A DNA stretch of 64,000 nt, taken from positions 496,001 through 560,000 of the forward strand of contig NC_013159.1 of NCBI RefSeq assembly GCF_000023865.1, read 5' to 3'. The notes below the pieces were generated by a model. It had not been told where the DNA came from. It saw nothing but the letters and a program-made list of their open reading frames with translations, and searched no databases. The translations under genes and the position numbers were made by a program. The DNA is from Saccharomonospora viridis DSM 43017 (lineage in GTDB: Bacteria > Actinomycetota > Actinomycetes > Mycobacteriales > Pseudonocardiaceae). Every line of letters begins with the position of its first letter. The first letter of the stretch is position 1. Below are positions 28,664-38,627 of this stretch, one piece after another.

Positions 28664-31365
28664 ACACCGCACCCGAAGTCGACCGGCGCATGTTGGAAGC
28701 GCTCGTCGAACACTGGCTGCCCCAGGCGAAAGGACGGCGGCTGCTGCTCGTCCACGGCCGCTATGTCGACGGTGACCGGGAGTTCGGTGTCACGACGAAG
28801 GAACACCGCTGCCGTGTCCGCGTCGCCGACCAGCGCTCGTTGCTCGGAGTCCTGGAAGCCTGGCAGGACCACCAGCGGGAGTACGGTGCCGACGCTGACA
28901 CGCTGCTGGTCGTCACCACCGACGTGCCCGACGAACAATTCGGCTGGGACCTGCTCGCCTACGCCGTACGGGGACGAGTGCTCTCGGTCGACCGGGTGCA
29001 GATCATCGCGGGACGATTCGGAGCCCGGGACATCGACCCCCGAATCCGTCAGGAACCATGGCTCATCGACGCCCTACTGGACGCCGAACCCGCCGAAGGC
29101 TGGCCTCGCACCGGATCGGTCCTGACCCGTGATCGAGCGATCCAGGCCCTGATCAGGGTGCGGCTCGGGCACGCCGCGCTCGGCGAGGACGCCATGGACA
29201 TCGGCACCTTGCTCGACTTCTCCCTCGATACCGCGGCCACCACCCGGTTCGCTGCGTTGCCCGCGGCCGAACGGGACGGACTGGCCGAGTGGCTCACCCA
29301 CGCCGTCGGCGACGCCGCTGGACTACTGCTGCGCTTGGCCGCCGAGGGGCGCGCGGCCGATGCCATGCCGCTCGGCCTGGTCGGCACCGCCGCCGTCGGT
29401 GCGAACGCGTCCACCGCGGCGGCTCTGGCCTTTGGTGGACTTCTGGGCGGGGTGCGTCCGGAACAGCTCGGTGCCTTCACCGAAGCGGTGGAGGGGGCGC
29501 TGGAACGCTGGATCAGCCAGGCCGAATCCGGAAGCAGACACAGCGACAGTGCGCGGGAGAAAGTACTCGCGGTCACACGCCGGGCGGAGGAACTGGCCAC
29601 TCAGGCTGGGCTCACCACCTACCTGGCCGACAACCGGTTCCTGCCCTCGGCGTTCACCGCACGGCTGCACACGGTCGCCACCGCACTCATCGCCGCCCTC
29701 GACGGATCCGGGGAACTGAGCGCGGCCGAGGACGCACTCAGCGCGGTGCGCGCCCACCACCTCGCCCGGCTGCAGAGCGACCGGGTGCGAGCGGTGGACA
29801 TGGCCATGCGACTGACCCGGTGGCTCACCCTTCCGGTGCCCGAGCCCACCTCGGTGGCCGAGGCGATCCAACGGCACAACACCGAATGGGCCTGGGTGGA
29901 TCGCGCGCTGACCACGCTATGGGCGGGAGACCCCGCCGGTGACCCGGTGCTGGGCCAGGCGTACCAAGTGGTGTGTCGGGCAGTGCGTGAGCGGCGCACC
30001 ATCCTCGACGAGGCGTTCGCGAAACACCTGGTGAATTGGACCAAACACGCCAGCATCGACGACCCCGGCGGGTGTTTGCTCATCGAGCAGGTCCTCGACC
30101 GCGTGGCGGCCCCCCTCGTCAAGCAAAAGGTGCCGTTGATCGTGGTGCTGGACGGCATGAGCGGAGCCGTCGCCGTCGAGCTCGCCGAGCAACTCACCGA
30201 ACGTGCGTGGTGGGAAGCGGCACCGGAGGAGAACCGGATCGCCGCGGTGTCCGCCATCCCCTCGGTCACCCGGGCCAGCCGGCCCAGCCTACTCACCGGC
30301 ACCCTCACCACCGGCGATCAGACGGTCGAAAAGGACGGTTTCGCCGCGTATTGGAAACGGCACAGCAACGGCCGACATTCGGGTCGACTGTTCCACAAAG
30401 CCGACATCGGCGGGGACGCCGGACACCGGCTGTCCGACCAGTTGCTGGAGGCGATGGCCGATGAGTCGGTCGTGGTCGCGGTGGTGCTGAACACCATCGA
30501 CGCCGCACTCGACCACGGCCGGGAAGGCGACCGCACCGGCTGGCAGCCTCGCGACATCACCTACCTGCCCGAACTGTTGGACGCCGCCCGCAACTACGGC
30601 CGCCCCGTCATCCTCGTCTCCGACCACGGTCACGTGCTCGACCGAGCGGACGGCACACCGGTCCCCGCGGAAGGCGTCGAGTCGGCCCGCTGGCGTCTCG
30701 GGGAGCCGGGAACAGGTGAGCTCATGCTGAGCGGTCCACGCGTGCTGTTCGGCGAAGGCAGCGTGGTCGTCCCGTGGCGGGAGGACATCCGCTACACCTC
30801 CCGCAAAGCCGGCTACCACGGCGGTGCGGCGTTGTCGGAAATGGCGGTGCCGGTGCTGGTGCTACTGCCCTCACCGAAAATCCTGCCCTCGGGTTGGGAG
30901 CTGCTCGGTGACCGCGTGGCACCGGCGTGGTGGCATCAACGTGCCGAACAGCCGACGCCTCCGGCTCCGGCCGAACGAAAGCCGAAAGCCAATCGCCGGG
31001 CGGCCAAGGAACGATCCGACGAGATGCCGCTGTTCACCATGGACGATTCGGCGGAGCGGCCGTCGCTGGGGCAACGTGTTGTGGCAGGGGAAGTGTATGC
31101 AGGACAGCGGGTCTTCATCCCCAAAGCGCCCGACAAGAAGGTGGTCGCCGCGGTCATCGACGCACTCGTCGATTCCGGTAACCGGCTGCCGCTGAACACC
31201 GTGGCGGGCATCGCGGGCCGTGCTCGCAGACCGGAGTTCTTCGCCACGACCCTGCAACGACTGCTCAACGTCGACGGCTACCCGGTGCTGTCCGTGGACG
31301 GCGGCCGATGGCTGACCCTCGACGTGGACACCCTGTGTCTGCAGTTCGGAGTCACGCGTGACTGA
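28660..31365 (+). CDS. pglZ: BREX type 2 alkaline-phosphatase-fold protein PglZ
   Basis: A 901-residue protein. The PglZ domain is marked by [17 protein letters not shown] near residue 492 (metal-binding Asp) and [11 protein letters not shown] near 655 (second metal-binding Asp-His pair). PglZ is the signature protein of all BREX systems and carries a phosphatase-like fold. The N-terminal half is alanine-rich and helical. A basic linker near 770 ([15 protein letters not shown]) precedes a C-terminal winged-helix-like segment. It overlaps pglY by 4 nt. Confidence 0.93.
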   Translation: MNTAPEVDRRMLEALVEHWLPQAKGRRLLLVHGRYVDGDREFGVTTKEHRCRVRVADQRSLLGVLEAWQDHQREYGADADTLLVVTTDVPDEQFGWDLLAYAVRGRVLSVDRVQIIAGRFGARDIDPRIRQEPWLIDALLDAEPAEGWPRTGSVLTRDRAIQALIRVRLGHAALGEDAMDIGTLLDFSLDTAATTRFAALPAAERDGLAEWLTHAVGDAAGLLLRLAAEGRAADAMPLGLVGTAAVGANASTAAALAFGGLLGGVRPEQLGAFTEAVEGALERWISQAESGSRHSDSAREKVLAVTRRAEELATQAGLTTYLADNRFLPSAFTARLHTVATALIAALDGSGELSAAEDALSAVRAHHLARLQSDRVRAVDMAMRLTRWLTLPVPEPTSVAEAIQRHNTEWAWVDRALTTLWAGDPAGDPVLGQAYQVVCRAVRERRTILDEAFAKHLVNWTKHASIDDPGGCLLIEQVLDRVAAPLVKQKVPLIVVLDGMSGAVAVELAEQLTERAWWEAAPEENRIAAVSAIPSVTRASRPSLLTGTLTTGDQTVEKDGFAAYWKRHSNGRHSGRLFHKADIGGDAGHRLSDQLLEAMADESVVVAVVLNTIDAALDHGREGDRTGWQPRDITYLPELLDAARNYGRPVILVSDHGHVLDRADGTPVPAEGVESARWRLGEPGTGELMLSGPRVLFGEGSVVVPWREDIRYTSRKAGYHGGAALSEMAVPVLVLLPSPKILPSGWELLGDRVAPAWWHQRAEQPTPPAPAERKPKANRRAAKERSDEMPLFTMDDSAERPSLGQRVVAGEVYAGQRVFIPKAPDKKVVAAVIDALVDSGNRLPLNTVAGIAGRARRPEFFATTLQRLLNVDGYPVLSVDGGRWLTLDVDTLCLQFGVTRD

Positions 31366-31393
31366 AGTTGGTAACTCTTCTGGAGGTGGTGGG

Positions 31394-32716
31394 GTGACCG
31401 GCGCTGTGAGCCAGGCGCGCAGGCGTGATGTGATCAACGCTTTGCGTCGAGGCACCGTGCCCCAAACCGGCCTGGACCTGCTCGCGGTGGGCCTCGACCG
31501 ATTCACCACCGCCATGGACGACGACCTCGACACCGTCGCCCGAGGAGGCGCGGCCTTCCACGCCGTGCGCGGCGAATACGGCTCGGGCAAAACGTTCTTC
31601 GCACGCTGGCTCGCCGAACGAGCCAAACGCCGAGGACTGGCGACCTCCGAGATCCAGATCTCCGAAACCGAAACCCCATTACACCGACTGGAGACGGTCT
31701 ACCGGCGACTCACCGAACGACTCACCACCGCCACCCACCAACCCAGCGCTCTTCGCGCCGTCGTCGACTCCTGGCTCTACACCCTCGAAGAACACGTACT
31801 GGACGCCGGGGAGGCTACGGAGGACGACGAGGAGGCCTTCACCGCCGCAGTCGACAAACTCGCCGAACAGCGGCTCGCCGACGTGGCACGCACGACCCCC
31901 GCATTCGCCGCGGCCCTACGCGGCTACCGGCAAGCCCTCGCCGACGACGACGCCACCACCGCCGAAGCCCTCATCGCCTGGCTCGGGGGACAGAAATCCG
32001 TGGCGGCCTCCGCCCGCCGGACCGCCGGAGTACGTGGGGACCTCGACCACTTCGGAGCCCTCGGCTTCCTCCAGGGCCTACTCACGGTCCTACGTGACTG
32101 CGGACATCCGGGCCTGTTACTCATCCTCGACGAAACCGAAACGCTGCAACGAGTCCGCGGCGATGTCCGCGAAAAAGGCCTCAACGCGCTACGTCAGCTC
32201 ATTGACGAAATCGACGCCGGCCGCTTCCCCGGACTGTTCCTCGTGCTCACCGGGACACCCGCGTTCTTCGACGGACAACAGGGTGTGCAACGCCTCCCAC
32301 CACTGGCACAACGTCTCGCCACCGATTTCTCCACCGACCCGCGCTTCGACTCACCCCGCGCGGTGCAGCTTCGGCTCCCCGGTTTCGACCTCGACCGGCT
32401 CAGTGAGCTCGGCCGGACCGTGCGCGAGCTCTACGCAGGAGTGGCGCGCAACCCGGAGCGGGTGCGGGAGGTGGTGGACGACGCCTACATCGCCATCCTC
32501 GCGAAAGCACTCACCGGCGAACTCGGTGGGAAGGTCGGCGTGGCACCCAGGCTGTTCCTGCGCAAACTCGTGGCCGACGTGCTCGACCGGGTAGACGACT
32601 TCGCCGACTTCGACCCACGCCGGGACTACCCGATCACCGTCACCGACACCGAACTCACCGACGTCGAGCGCAACGCCGTCGCCAGCGCCGACGACATCGA
32701 CCTGGAGCTACCGTGA
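31394..32716 (+). CDS. brxD: BREX type 2 ATPase BrxD (DUF2791)
   Basis: A 440-residue ATPase beginning VTGAVSQARRRDVINALRRG and continuing TVPQTGLDLLAVGLDRF, the usual BrxD opening. Walker A is GEYGSGKTFF at residues 60-69 and Walker B is LLLILDETETL near 240. I chose the GTG at 31394 because GGAGGT lies 6 nt upstream; the GTG at 31358, which overlaps the pglZ stop, would add twelve Gly/Ser-rich residues. The stop overlaps the brxHI GTG. Confidence 0.9.
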   Translation: MTGAVSQARRRDVINALRRGTVPQTGLDLLAVGLDRFTTAMDDDLDTVARGGAAFHAVRGEYGSGKTFFARWLAERAKRRGLATSEIQISETETPLHRLETVYRRLTERLTTATHQPSALRAVVDSWLYTLEEHVLDAGEATEDDEEAFTAAVDKLAEQRLADVARTTPAFAAALRGYRQALADDDATTAEALIAWLGGQKSVAASARRTAGVRGDLDHFGALGFLQGLLTVLRDCGHPGLLLILDETETLQRVRGDVREKGLNALRQLIDEIDAGRFPGLFLVLTGTPAFFDGQQGVQRLPPLAQRLATDFSTDPRFDSPRAVQLRLPGFDLDRLSELGRTVRELYAGVARNPERVREVVDDAYIAILAKALTGELGGKVGVAPRLFLRKLVADVLDRVDDFADFDPRRDYPITVTDTELTDVERNAVASADDIDLELP

Positions 32717-34821
32717 GTCAGGCCCTCGAGCGCCTGCATTCCGCGGTGGTGCACCACCTGGTCAACACACTGGGCTGGCGGTCATTGCGGCCCCTGCAAC
32801 AACAGGCCGTCGCCCCTGTGTTGGACGGACACGACGCGCTGCTGCTTGCCCCCACCGCGGGCGGCAAAACCGAAGCCGCCTGTTTCCCCGTCCTCACAGC
32901 GATGGAGCAACAGCGCTGGACCGGGCTGTCCGTGTTGTACGTCTGCCCGTTGAAGGCGTTGCTCAACAACCTCCTGCCCCGCCTGCGGGATTACGCCGCT
33001 TGGTTGGGGCGCCGGGTGGAACTCTGGCACGGCGACGTCCCGGCAACAGCTCGGCGACACATCCTCCGTGACCCACCGGACATACTGCTGACCACGCCAG
33101 AGTCGGTAGAAGCGATGCTGGTCAGCGCCAATGTCGAACACCAGCGGCTGTTCGGAAATCTACGCGCGATCGTCGTGGACGAGGTGCACGCATTCGCCGG
33201 CGACGACCGTGGCTGGCACCTACTGGCCGTGCTCGAACGGCTCACCGTGCTCGCCCAGCGACCCATCCAACGCATCGGCCTTTCCGCCACGGTCGGCAAC
33301 CCCGAACAGCTGTTGCATTGGTTGCAGGGCTCAGGACGGGGGCATCGGCCCGCCACCGTTGTCGCGCCCGGCGTGCACGCACCGAGCGCGACACCACAGG
33401 GCGACATCGAACTCGACTACGTCGGTTCTGTCGACAACGCGGCCACGGTGATCTCAGCGTTACACCGAGGCGAGAAACGGCTCGTGTTCTGCGATTCGCG
33501 TCAGCTCGTCGAACAGCTCGGCGCCGCGTTACGCATGCGCGGAGTCACCACTTTCCTGTCGCATGCCTCGCTGTCGGTGGACGAGCGCCGTCGCGCCGAG
33601 GCGGCCTTTGCCGAAGCCCGTGACTGCGTCATCGTGTCCACATCCACGTTGGAACTGGGCATCGACGTCGGCGACCTCGACCGTGTCATTCAGCTCGACT
33701 CGCCCACCACGGTGGCGTCGTTCCTGCAACGGCTCGGTCGCACTGGACGGCGTGCGGGCAGCACACGCAACTGTCTGTTCCTCGCTCTCAGTCAGGAGTC
33801 GTTGCTGTGGGCGGCAGCGCTATTGGAACTGTGGGGTCGCGGCTATGTGGAACCCGTCAAAGCCCCGTTAGAACCGAGACACATCGTCGCCCAGCAAGTG
33901 CTGGCTCTATGCCTGCAGGAACATGCCGTGGGCGGCCGATTGTGGACTGAAGCGTGGAACGGTCTCGCACCGTTCGACCGTAGCGCGGAACCCATTGTGC
34001 GCCATCTCGTCGAACAGGGTTACTTGGACCGGGACGGCGAACTGCTCTTTATCGGCCCCGAAGCCGAACGCCGATTCGGCCACCGGAACTTTATGGACAT
34101 GACGGCCGTGTTCACCGCGCCACCACAGTTCACCGTGCTGGCTGGACGCCAGGAGATCGGGCTCATCGATCCGACACTGTTGACGGAGCGATCGGAAGGT
34201 CCTCGAGTATTGCTGCTCGGTGGTCGCAGTTGGAAAGTGACGTGGGTCGACTGGAAACGTCGACGGTGCTTCGTAGAGGAAACCAAGCTTAAAGGAAAGG
34301 CACGCTGGCACACACCCGGCGCAACAGGTCGCAGTGCGGCTCTCGCCCGTGCAGCACGTGATGTGTTGCTCGGTGCCACCCCACCGGTGAAACTCACACA
34401 ACGTGCCGTCCAAACATTGACGACACTGCGTGAGAAGCGAATTCCCACTGTTGCTTCCGAGGGGCTGGTGATCACTCGCGAGGGGAGCACGGAGGCAGAC
34501 GTACGTTGGTGGACCTGGGCGGGCCGCAAAGCCAACGCCACACTCGCCGCTTCTTTGCCAGAGGTGGTCGACGGTCGTTTCGACGATGTGTCAGTGCGAT
34601 TGCGTCCCGACCTCACCCCACAATTGTGGAGAACCGCCACAACCGATGCTGCGCAGAAGCTGTGTTTGCCGGAGATCGACGATCGTGCACTCGCCGGGCT
34701 GAAATTCAGTGTCGCCCTTCCACCTCAATTGGCGGTCGACACCCTGGCCTCACGCATGGCTGATCTCGACACGGCGGCCACTGTCCTGAATGAGCCCGTT
34801 CGGTTCACAATTCTTGGCTAA
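32713..34821 (+). CDS. brxHI: BREX type 2 helicase BrxHI (Lhr-like)
   Basis: A 702-residue SF2 helicase. Visible motifs are APTAGGKTEAA (I), VCPLKALLNN (Ia), TTPES, the DEVH box near residue 156, LSATVG (III), STSTLELGIDVGDLDRVIQ (V) and QRLGRTGRRAG (VI). BrxHI is the Lhr-like helicase specific to type 2 BREX. It overlaps brxD by 4 nt and closes the operon. The last third becomes less GC-rich, and the 140 bp after the stop are AT-rich, which may mark the right edge of the island. Confidence 0.9.
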   Translation: MSQALERLHSAVVHHLVNTLGWRSLRPLQQQAVAPVLDGHDALLLAPTAGGKTEAACFPVLTAMEQQRWTGLSVLYVCPLKALLNNLLPRLRDYAAWLGRRVELWHGDVPATARRHILRDPPDILLTTPESVEAMLVSANVEHQRLFGNLRAIVVDEVHAFAGDDRGWHLLAVLERLTVLAQRPIQRIGLSATVGNPEQLLHWLQGSGRGHRPATVVAPGVHAPSATPQGDIELDYVGSVDNAATVISALHRGEKRLVFCDSRQLVEQLGAALRMRGVTTFLSHASLSVDERRRAEAAFAEARDCVIVSTSTLELGIDVGDLDRVIQLDSPTTVASFLQRLGRTGRRAGSTRNCLFLALSQESLLWAAALLELWGRGYVEPVKAPLEPRHIVAQQVLALCLQEHAVGGRLWTEAWNGLAPFDRSAEPIVRHLVEQGYLDRDGELLFIGPEAERRFGHRNFMDMTAVFTAPPQFTVLAGRQEIGLIDPTLLTERSEGPRVLLLGGRSWKVTWVDWKRRRCFVEETKLKGKARWHTPGATGRSAALARAARDVLLGATPPVKLTQRAVQTLTTLREKRIPTVASEGLVITREGSTEADVRWWTWAGRKANATLAASLPEVVDGRFDDVSVRLRPDLTPQLWRTATTDAAQKLCLPEIDDRALAGLKFSVALPPQLAVDTLASRMADLDTAATVLNEPVRFTILG

Positions 34822-34960
34822 TTGTTTTAGGCATGGTCGGAGGTCGTTTCTAAGCTGAATCTACGGCTTGTGCTGAGGTCGGAACCAGTGGGTCGTAGGC
34901 GTTGTCCGCGCTGTCCGCGCTTCATTCGTCGGCGTGAGCACATTGGAGGAGGCGACAACG

Positions 34961-35491
34961 ATGTCCGGAGGGCACTCGGTCATCGTCGTCCCGGTACCTG
35001 AACTCGAGGACTACATAACGAGTCGGACAGCGCACTACGACGCGTCGTTCCTCTCCACCGACCCCGCCTTCGTGCACGCTCACATCACGCTGCTGGGACC
35101 TTGGTTGGCGGAGCCGTCGCAAGCCGACCTCGACGCGGTCGCGGCGATCATGGCGGCGGCGGAACCGTTCGAGACCACTCTCTCCAGAATCGAGACCTTC
35201 CCCGACGGGCTGATCTACCTACGCCCGGAACCGGACGAACCGTTCCGGGCGTTGACAGCCGCCTTGATGAACGCATTCCCACACTGCCCGCCGTATGAAG
35301 GGCGGTTTCCGAACCCGGTGCCGCACCTGACCCTGGACCGGCGAGCCGAGACGATCACCCCGGAGAGCGTCGAGGCCGACCTGCGTCACCTGCTCCCGGT
35401 CCGACTCCGCGTAGACCGGGTCGACCTCCAGTGGTGGGCCAACCACGACTGCCACGTGCGCGAGTCCTGGAAACTCGGCAAGCGTCGATAG
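34961..35491 (+). CDS. 2H phosphoesterase (2'-5' RNA ligase superfamily)
   Basis: A 176-residue protein with two HxT motifs, HAHITLLGP (about residue 38) and VPHLTLD (about 117), the catalytic pair of the 2H superfamily. Members cleave 2',3'-cyclic phosphates or act on 2'-5' linked nucleotides; the exact substrate is unknown. The ATG at 34961 has GGAGGAGG 9-16 nt upstream, preferred over the GTG at 34934. It sits beside the BREX operon but is not coupled to it. Confidence 0.85.
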   Translation: MSGGHSVIVVPVPELEDYITSRTAHYDASFLSTDPAFVHAHITLLGPWLAEPSQADLDAVAAIMAAAEPFETTLSRIETFPDGLIYLRPEPDEPFRALTAALMNAFPHCPPYEGRFPNPVPHLTLDRRAETITPESVEADLRHLLPVRLRVDRVDLQWWANHDCHVRESWKLGKRR

Positions 35492-35766
35492 CGGGCAGTG
35501 AGAGCGCATCAAGCGGTACCCCGTCCCTGGGTGTCATGTCGGGAGAGGTTCGTCCCACCGTTTCCGGTCGCTTTCGACTTCGTCGCGTGAGGGTGTTGTC
35601 TCTCCGTGACCGACCCCGATGTCAAGAGCCCATTGGCGGAACGCTAGTCTCACCCGCGCCTGTGGGCGTCGAGCTTGACACGCTCGGTAACGTCCACTTG
35701 GTGACGCTCACCCTGCAGGGTGAGCGCCTGCGCCGAACAGCCGAATGGACAGGTGGGAGGCACCCG

Positions 35767-36108
35767 GTGCGCAACCCGGACAGGGCAGCGAGTCGCCCGG
35801 TCACGCGGATGTTCCGCCGCCCTGCGGTGGTGGCGGCTATGACCGTCGTCACCCTGTTGTCAGGGGCGGGTACCGCCTCGGCCGTACAGGCCGAGCCCAA
35901 CGCGATGACGTTCGGATTGCTGGGGCCCGTGGGGCTCGTCGCCGTCGTACTAGGTGTGCTCGGCATGGCCGCCGGCGTGATCCGGCAGCGCAAGAAGAAC
36001 CGCACCCAGACCGCAACGTCTACTGTGGAGACCGGAGCCCCTGTCGGGACCATCACCGTCCCCGACACCGAGGCCGGAGTCGCGGTCTCCTCTCGCGCGG
36101 CCGACTGA
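35767..36108 (+). CDS. Small secreted or membrane protein, unknown function
   Basis: A 113-residue protein with an arginine-rich N-terminus, a signal-like hydrophobic stretch (AAMTVVTLLSGAGTASAVQA) with a plausible cleavage after ASA, then one membrane helix (LLGPVGLVAVVLGVLGMAAG), a basic stop-transfer (RQRKKNR) and a polar cytoplasmic tail. The GTG at 35767 has GGGAGG upstream; the ATG at 35809 is an alternative. 36109-36454 (346 bp) contains nothing I recognise. Confidence 0.6.
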   Translation: MRNPDRAASRPVTRMFRRPAVVAAMTVVTLLSGAGTASAVQAEPNAMTFGLLGPVGLVAVVLGVLGMAAGVIRQRKKNRTQTATSTVETGAPVGTITVPDTEAGVAVSSRAAD

Positions 36109-36454
36109 ACCCGATCACGTCCCGTCCTGCCCCACGCGCGACGAAACGCCCGCGGCCCCTATGGCGCTGACATCCGTTCCCGCTCGTCGAACCGACTGAG
36201 GACTCCGTCATTGAGGACGGCCTTTCGAACGTCCTGCGAGACGCCAGGTGTCGACGGTGCCGACGAACGGCCAGGTGAAGCGTCGGCTGAGAGCTCGGCC
36301 CGACCATCGTGAATCGGACGTCGCACGGTGACGTCGTTCGCGCCCGGCCCCCTCGGCGAGGTCGCGTCGTCACCGGTCGAAGTGTGCGGTATCCCTGACT
36401 GAAACCCGATTCCTGGAAGTCCGGCTCGGTTGCCGTCGTCCCTGGAGAAGCGTC

Positions 36455-36787
36455 GTGCTCGTCCTTCGTTCGATCGTGCTGTTCGTACTGGCCGCCCTCG
36501 CGGAGATCGGTGGCGCCTGGTTGGTGTGGCAGGGCATCCGAGAACACCGGGGATGGATCTGGATCGGGGCCGGGGTGATCGCTCTCGGGCTGTACGGATT
36601 CGTGGCGACCCTGCAGCCCGACGCGCATTTCGGTCGCATCCTCGCGGCCTACGGCGGGGTTTTCGTCGCCGGTTCGCTGGTGTGGGGCATGGTCGTCGAC
36701 GGTTACCGGCCCGACCGGTTCGACGTGATCGGCGCTCTGATCTGCCTGCTCGGAGTAGCGGTGATCATGTACGCCCCACGTGGCTGA
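36455..36787 (+). CDS. YnfA family (UPF0060) small membrane protein
   Basis: A 110-residue protein with four membrane helices. Family marks are [17 protein letters not shown] near residue 14, [26 protein letters not shown], and an ending [18 protein letters not shown]. YnfA proteins are SMR-like in topology; transport function is uncertain. It starts at the GTG at 36455 after GGAGAAG. Confidence 0.92.
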   Translation: MLVLRSIVLFVLAALAEIGGAWLVWQGIREHRGWIWIGAGVIALGLYGFVATLQPDAHFGRILAAYGGVFVAGSLVWGMVVDGYRPDRFDVIGALICLLGVAVIMYAPRG

Positions 36788-36819
36788 AGCGACCTTCACC
36801 GGCGAAATCCGGTTCGGAG

Positions 36820-36900
36820 CTTGCAAGAACGAATTGCGTTTCCACAGGTCACAGCGTAGTGCAAGATGGATTTCTGCAATTTTCTGCAAGATTCTTGACA
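36820..36900 (+). promoter_or_regulatory. Candidate maltose-type operators and -35 box before the amylase gene
   Basis: A perfect palindrome CTTGCAAG at 36820-36827, TGCAAG at 36860, a 10-bp direct repeat (TTTCTGCAAT at 36871, TTTCTGCAAG at 36881) and a consensus -35 TTGACA at 36895-36900. No good -10 follows at 17 bp. TGCAAG/CTTGCA half-sites resemble those I associate with actinobacterial LacI-type maltose regulators, so MalR-like control is inferred. Confidence 0.5.
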
Positions 36901-36973
36901 GTGCTGGCTCGCTTCCGCTCTCCTGTGTGAGCTCCCGGTGGCCGTCACATCACCCGAACACGGAGGTTCGACG

Positions 36974-38413
36974 ATGTTCCAACGTGTCTTCGCCGTGGTC
37001 CTTTTGGTGTCCGCCTTGCTCACCCTGCCGGTCCGGACGACACCACCGGCCGATGCGGCACCACCCGGCGAACGCGACGTCATCGCCACGCTGTTCCAGT
37101 GGAATTGGAACAGCGTCGCCCGCGCCTGCCACGAGCAACTGGGGCCCAACGGCTACGGCGCGGTCCAGGTGTCCCCGCCCACGGAACACGTCGTCCTCGG
37201 CGACGACGGCTACCCGTGGTGGCAGGACTATCAGCCGGTCTCCTACAAACTGGAAAGCCGACGCGGCACCCGCGCCGAATTCGCGAACATGGTCAACGCC
37301 TGCCACGACGCCGGCGTGAAGGTGTACGTCGACGTGGTCGTCAACCACATGAGCGGCCAGGACGAATGCGGCACGGGCAGCGCGGGATCGGAGTACTGCC
37401 ACTACGAGTACCCCGAAGCGGGATACGGCTACGACGATTTCCACCACTGCGGTCGTAACGGCGACGACAACATCGTCGACTACCACGACCGGTACGAAGT
37501 GCAGAACTGCGAACTCGTCAACCTCGCCGACCTCGCCACCGAATCCGAAACCGTACGAGACCGGATCGGCGCCTACTTGAACGACCTACTCGACCTCGGA
37601 GTGGACGGATTCCGCGTCGACGCGGTCAAGCACATCCCCGCCGAGGACGTCGCGGCCATCCTGAGCCGCCTGCGCTCGCCCGCCTACATCTACCAGGAGA
37701 CGCTCTACGGGGAAGGCGAACCGATCACCCCGGACGAGTACCTCGACAACGGTGACGTGTACGACGGTCGGTACGCCCGCGACATCGCGCGCATCTTCAA
37801 CTCCGAGAAACTGGCGTACCTGCGGGACTTCGGCACCGCCGTGCCCTCGGACCGGATCGTGGTGTTCATCGACAACCACGACAGCCAACGCGGCGGCGAG
37901 ACCCTGACCTATGCCGACGGGGCCCGGTACTCGCTGGCCAACGCGTTCATGCTGGCCTGGCCGGTGGGCACACCCAAGGTGAACAGCAGCTTCACGTTCG
38001 ACGACTACGACGCCGGCCCACCGAGCGATGCGGCCGGCAACACCACCGACGCCACCTGTGACTCGGGGGCGTGGCAGTGCGAACACGACTGGCAGCCGAT
38101 CCGCAACATGGTCGGGTTCCACAACGAGGTGCGCGGCGAGCCGGTGGTGCACTGGTGGGACAACGGCAACGACACCATCGCTTTCGGACGCGGCACCAAG
38201 GGTTACGTGGTGCTCAACGACGAGTCCGAGCCGGTGACCGGACGCTCCTTCCACACCGGGCTGCCCGAGGGCACCTACTGCGACGTGTTGCACGGTGATG
38301 TCGTCAACGGTGCCTGCACCGGACCCACCTACACGGTGGACGCAGCCGGCTGGTTCCGCGCCGACATCGGCGCCCACGACGGTGTCGCATTACACGTCGG
38401 CGCTCGCGTATGA
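36974..38413 (+). CDS. Secreted alpha-amylase (GH13)
   Basis: A 479-residue extracellular endo-acting starch hydrolase. The signal peptide is residues 1-28 or so (FAVVLLVSALLTLPV...ADAA). The four GH13 regions are visible: DVVVNHMS, GFRVDAVKH with the nucleophile Asp, IYQETLYGEG with the acid/base Glu, and VFIDNHDSQRG with the third carboxylate. The layout resembles Streptomyces/animal-type alpha-amylases of about 460-480 residues without a separate starch-binding domain. The ATG at 36974 has GGAGG 7 nt upstream. A phased 21-bp repeat array begins 10 bp after the stop. Confidence 0.93.
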   Translation: MFQRVFAVVLLVSALLTLPVRTTPPADAAPPGERDVIATLFQWNWNSVARACHEQLGPNGYGAVQVSPPTEHVVLGDDGYPWWQDYQPVSYKLESRRGTRAEFANMVNACHDAGVKVYVDVVVNHMSGQDECGTGSAGSEYCHYEYPEAGYGYDDFHHCGRNGDDNIVDYHDRYEVQNCELVNLADLATESETVRDRIGAYLNDLLDLGVDGFRVDAVKHIPAEDVAAILSRLRSPAYIYQETLYGEGEPITPDEYLDNGDVYDGRYARDIARIFNSEKLAYLRDFGTAVPSDRIVVFIDNHDSQRGGETLTYADGARYSLANAFMLAWPVGTPKVNSSFTFDDYDAGPPSDAAGNTTDATCDSGAWQCEHDWQPIRNMVGFHNEVRGEPVVHWWDNGNDTIAFGRGTKGYVVLNDESEPVTGRSFHTGLPEGTYCDVLHGDVVNGACTGPTYTVDAAGWFRADIGAHDGVALHVGARV

Positions 38414-38423
38414 GCGACATGTG

Positions 38424-38591
38424 GCCGTGTCCGCAGGTTGGGTAGTCGTGTCCGCAGGTTGGGGCGTGGTGTTGGCAGTTCTCGTCGCCGTGTCCGCGCC
38501 TCAGGCTGCGGACACGGCATCGCAGGCTGCGGACACGGCATCGCAGGCTGCGGACACGGCATCGCAGGCTGCGGACACGGTGTGGGGTCGC
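38424..38591. repeat. Phased 21-bp repeat array, four forward then four inverted units
   Basis: Eight units of exactly 21 bp with no slippage. Forward units at 38424, 38445, 38466 (degenerate) and 38487 share the core GCCGTGTCCGCAG. Units at 38508, 38529, 38550 and 38571 carry the inverse core GCGGACACGGC. At the centre, GCCGTGTCCGC and GCGGACACGGC form a perfect 11-bp stem. The same family recurs at 61728-61811. Confidence 0.9.
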
Positions 38592-38627
38592 GTTGCGGCG
38601 GTATCGGGGGCTGGTTAGCGTCCTTGC

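Noticed and set aside
34822-34960. Attachment site at the right edge of the defence island
   Set aside because: AT-rich, but no tRNA, integrase or matching direct repeat was seen at the left edge.
38424-38591. CRISPR array
   Set aside because: Units are 21 bp head-to-tail with no spacers of distinct sequence, orientation flips in the middle, and no cas genes are nearby.
38295-38618. Plus-strand frame with QAADTAS repeats after the amylase gene
   Set aside because: The peptide repeat is created by the 21-bp DNA repeat; half of the units are inverted, which a real protein repeat would not show. The CGHG-type reading in another frame was rejected for the same reason.
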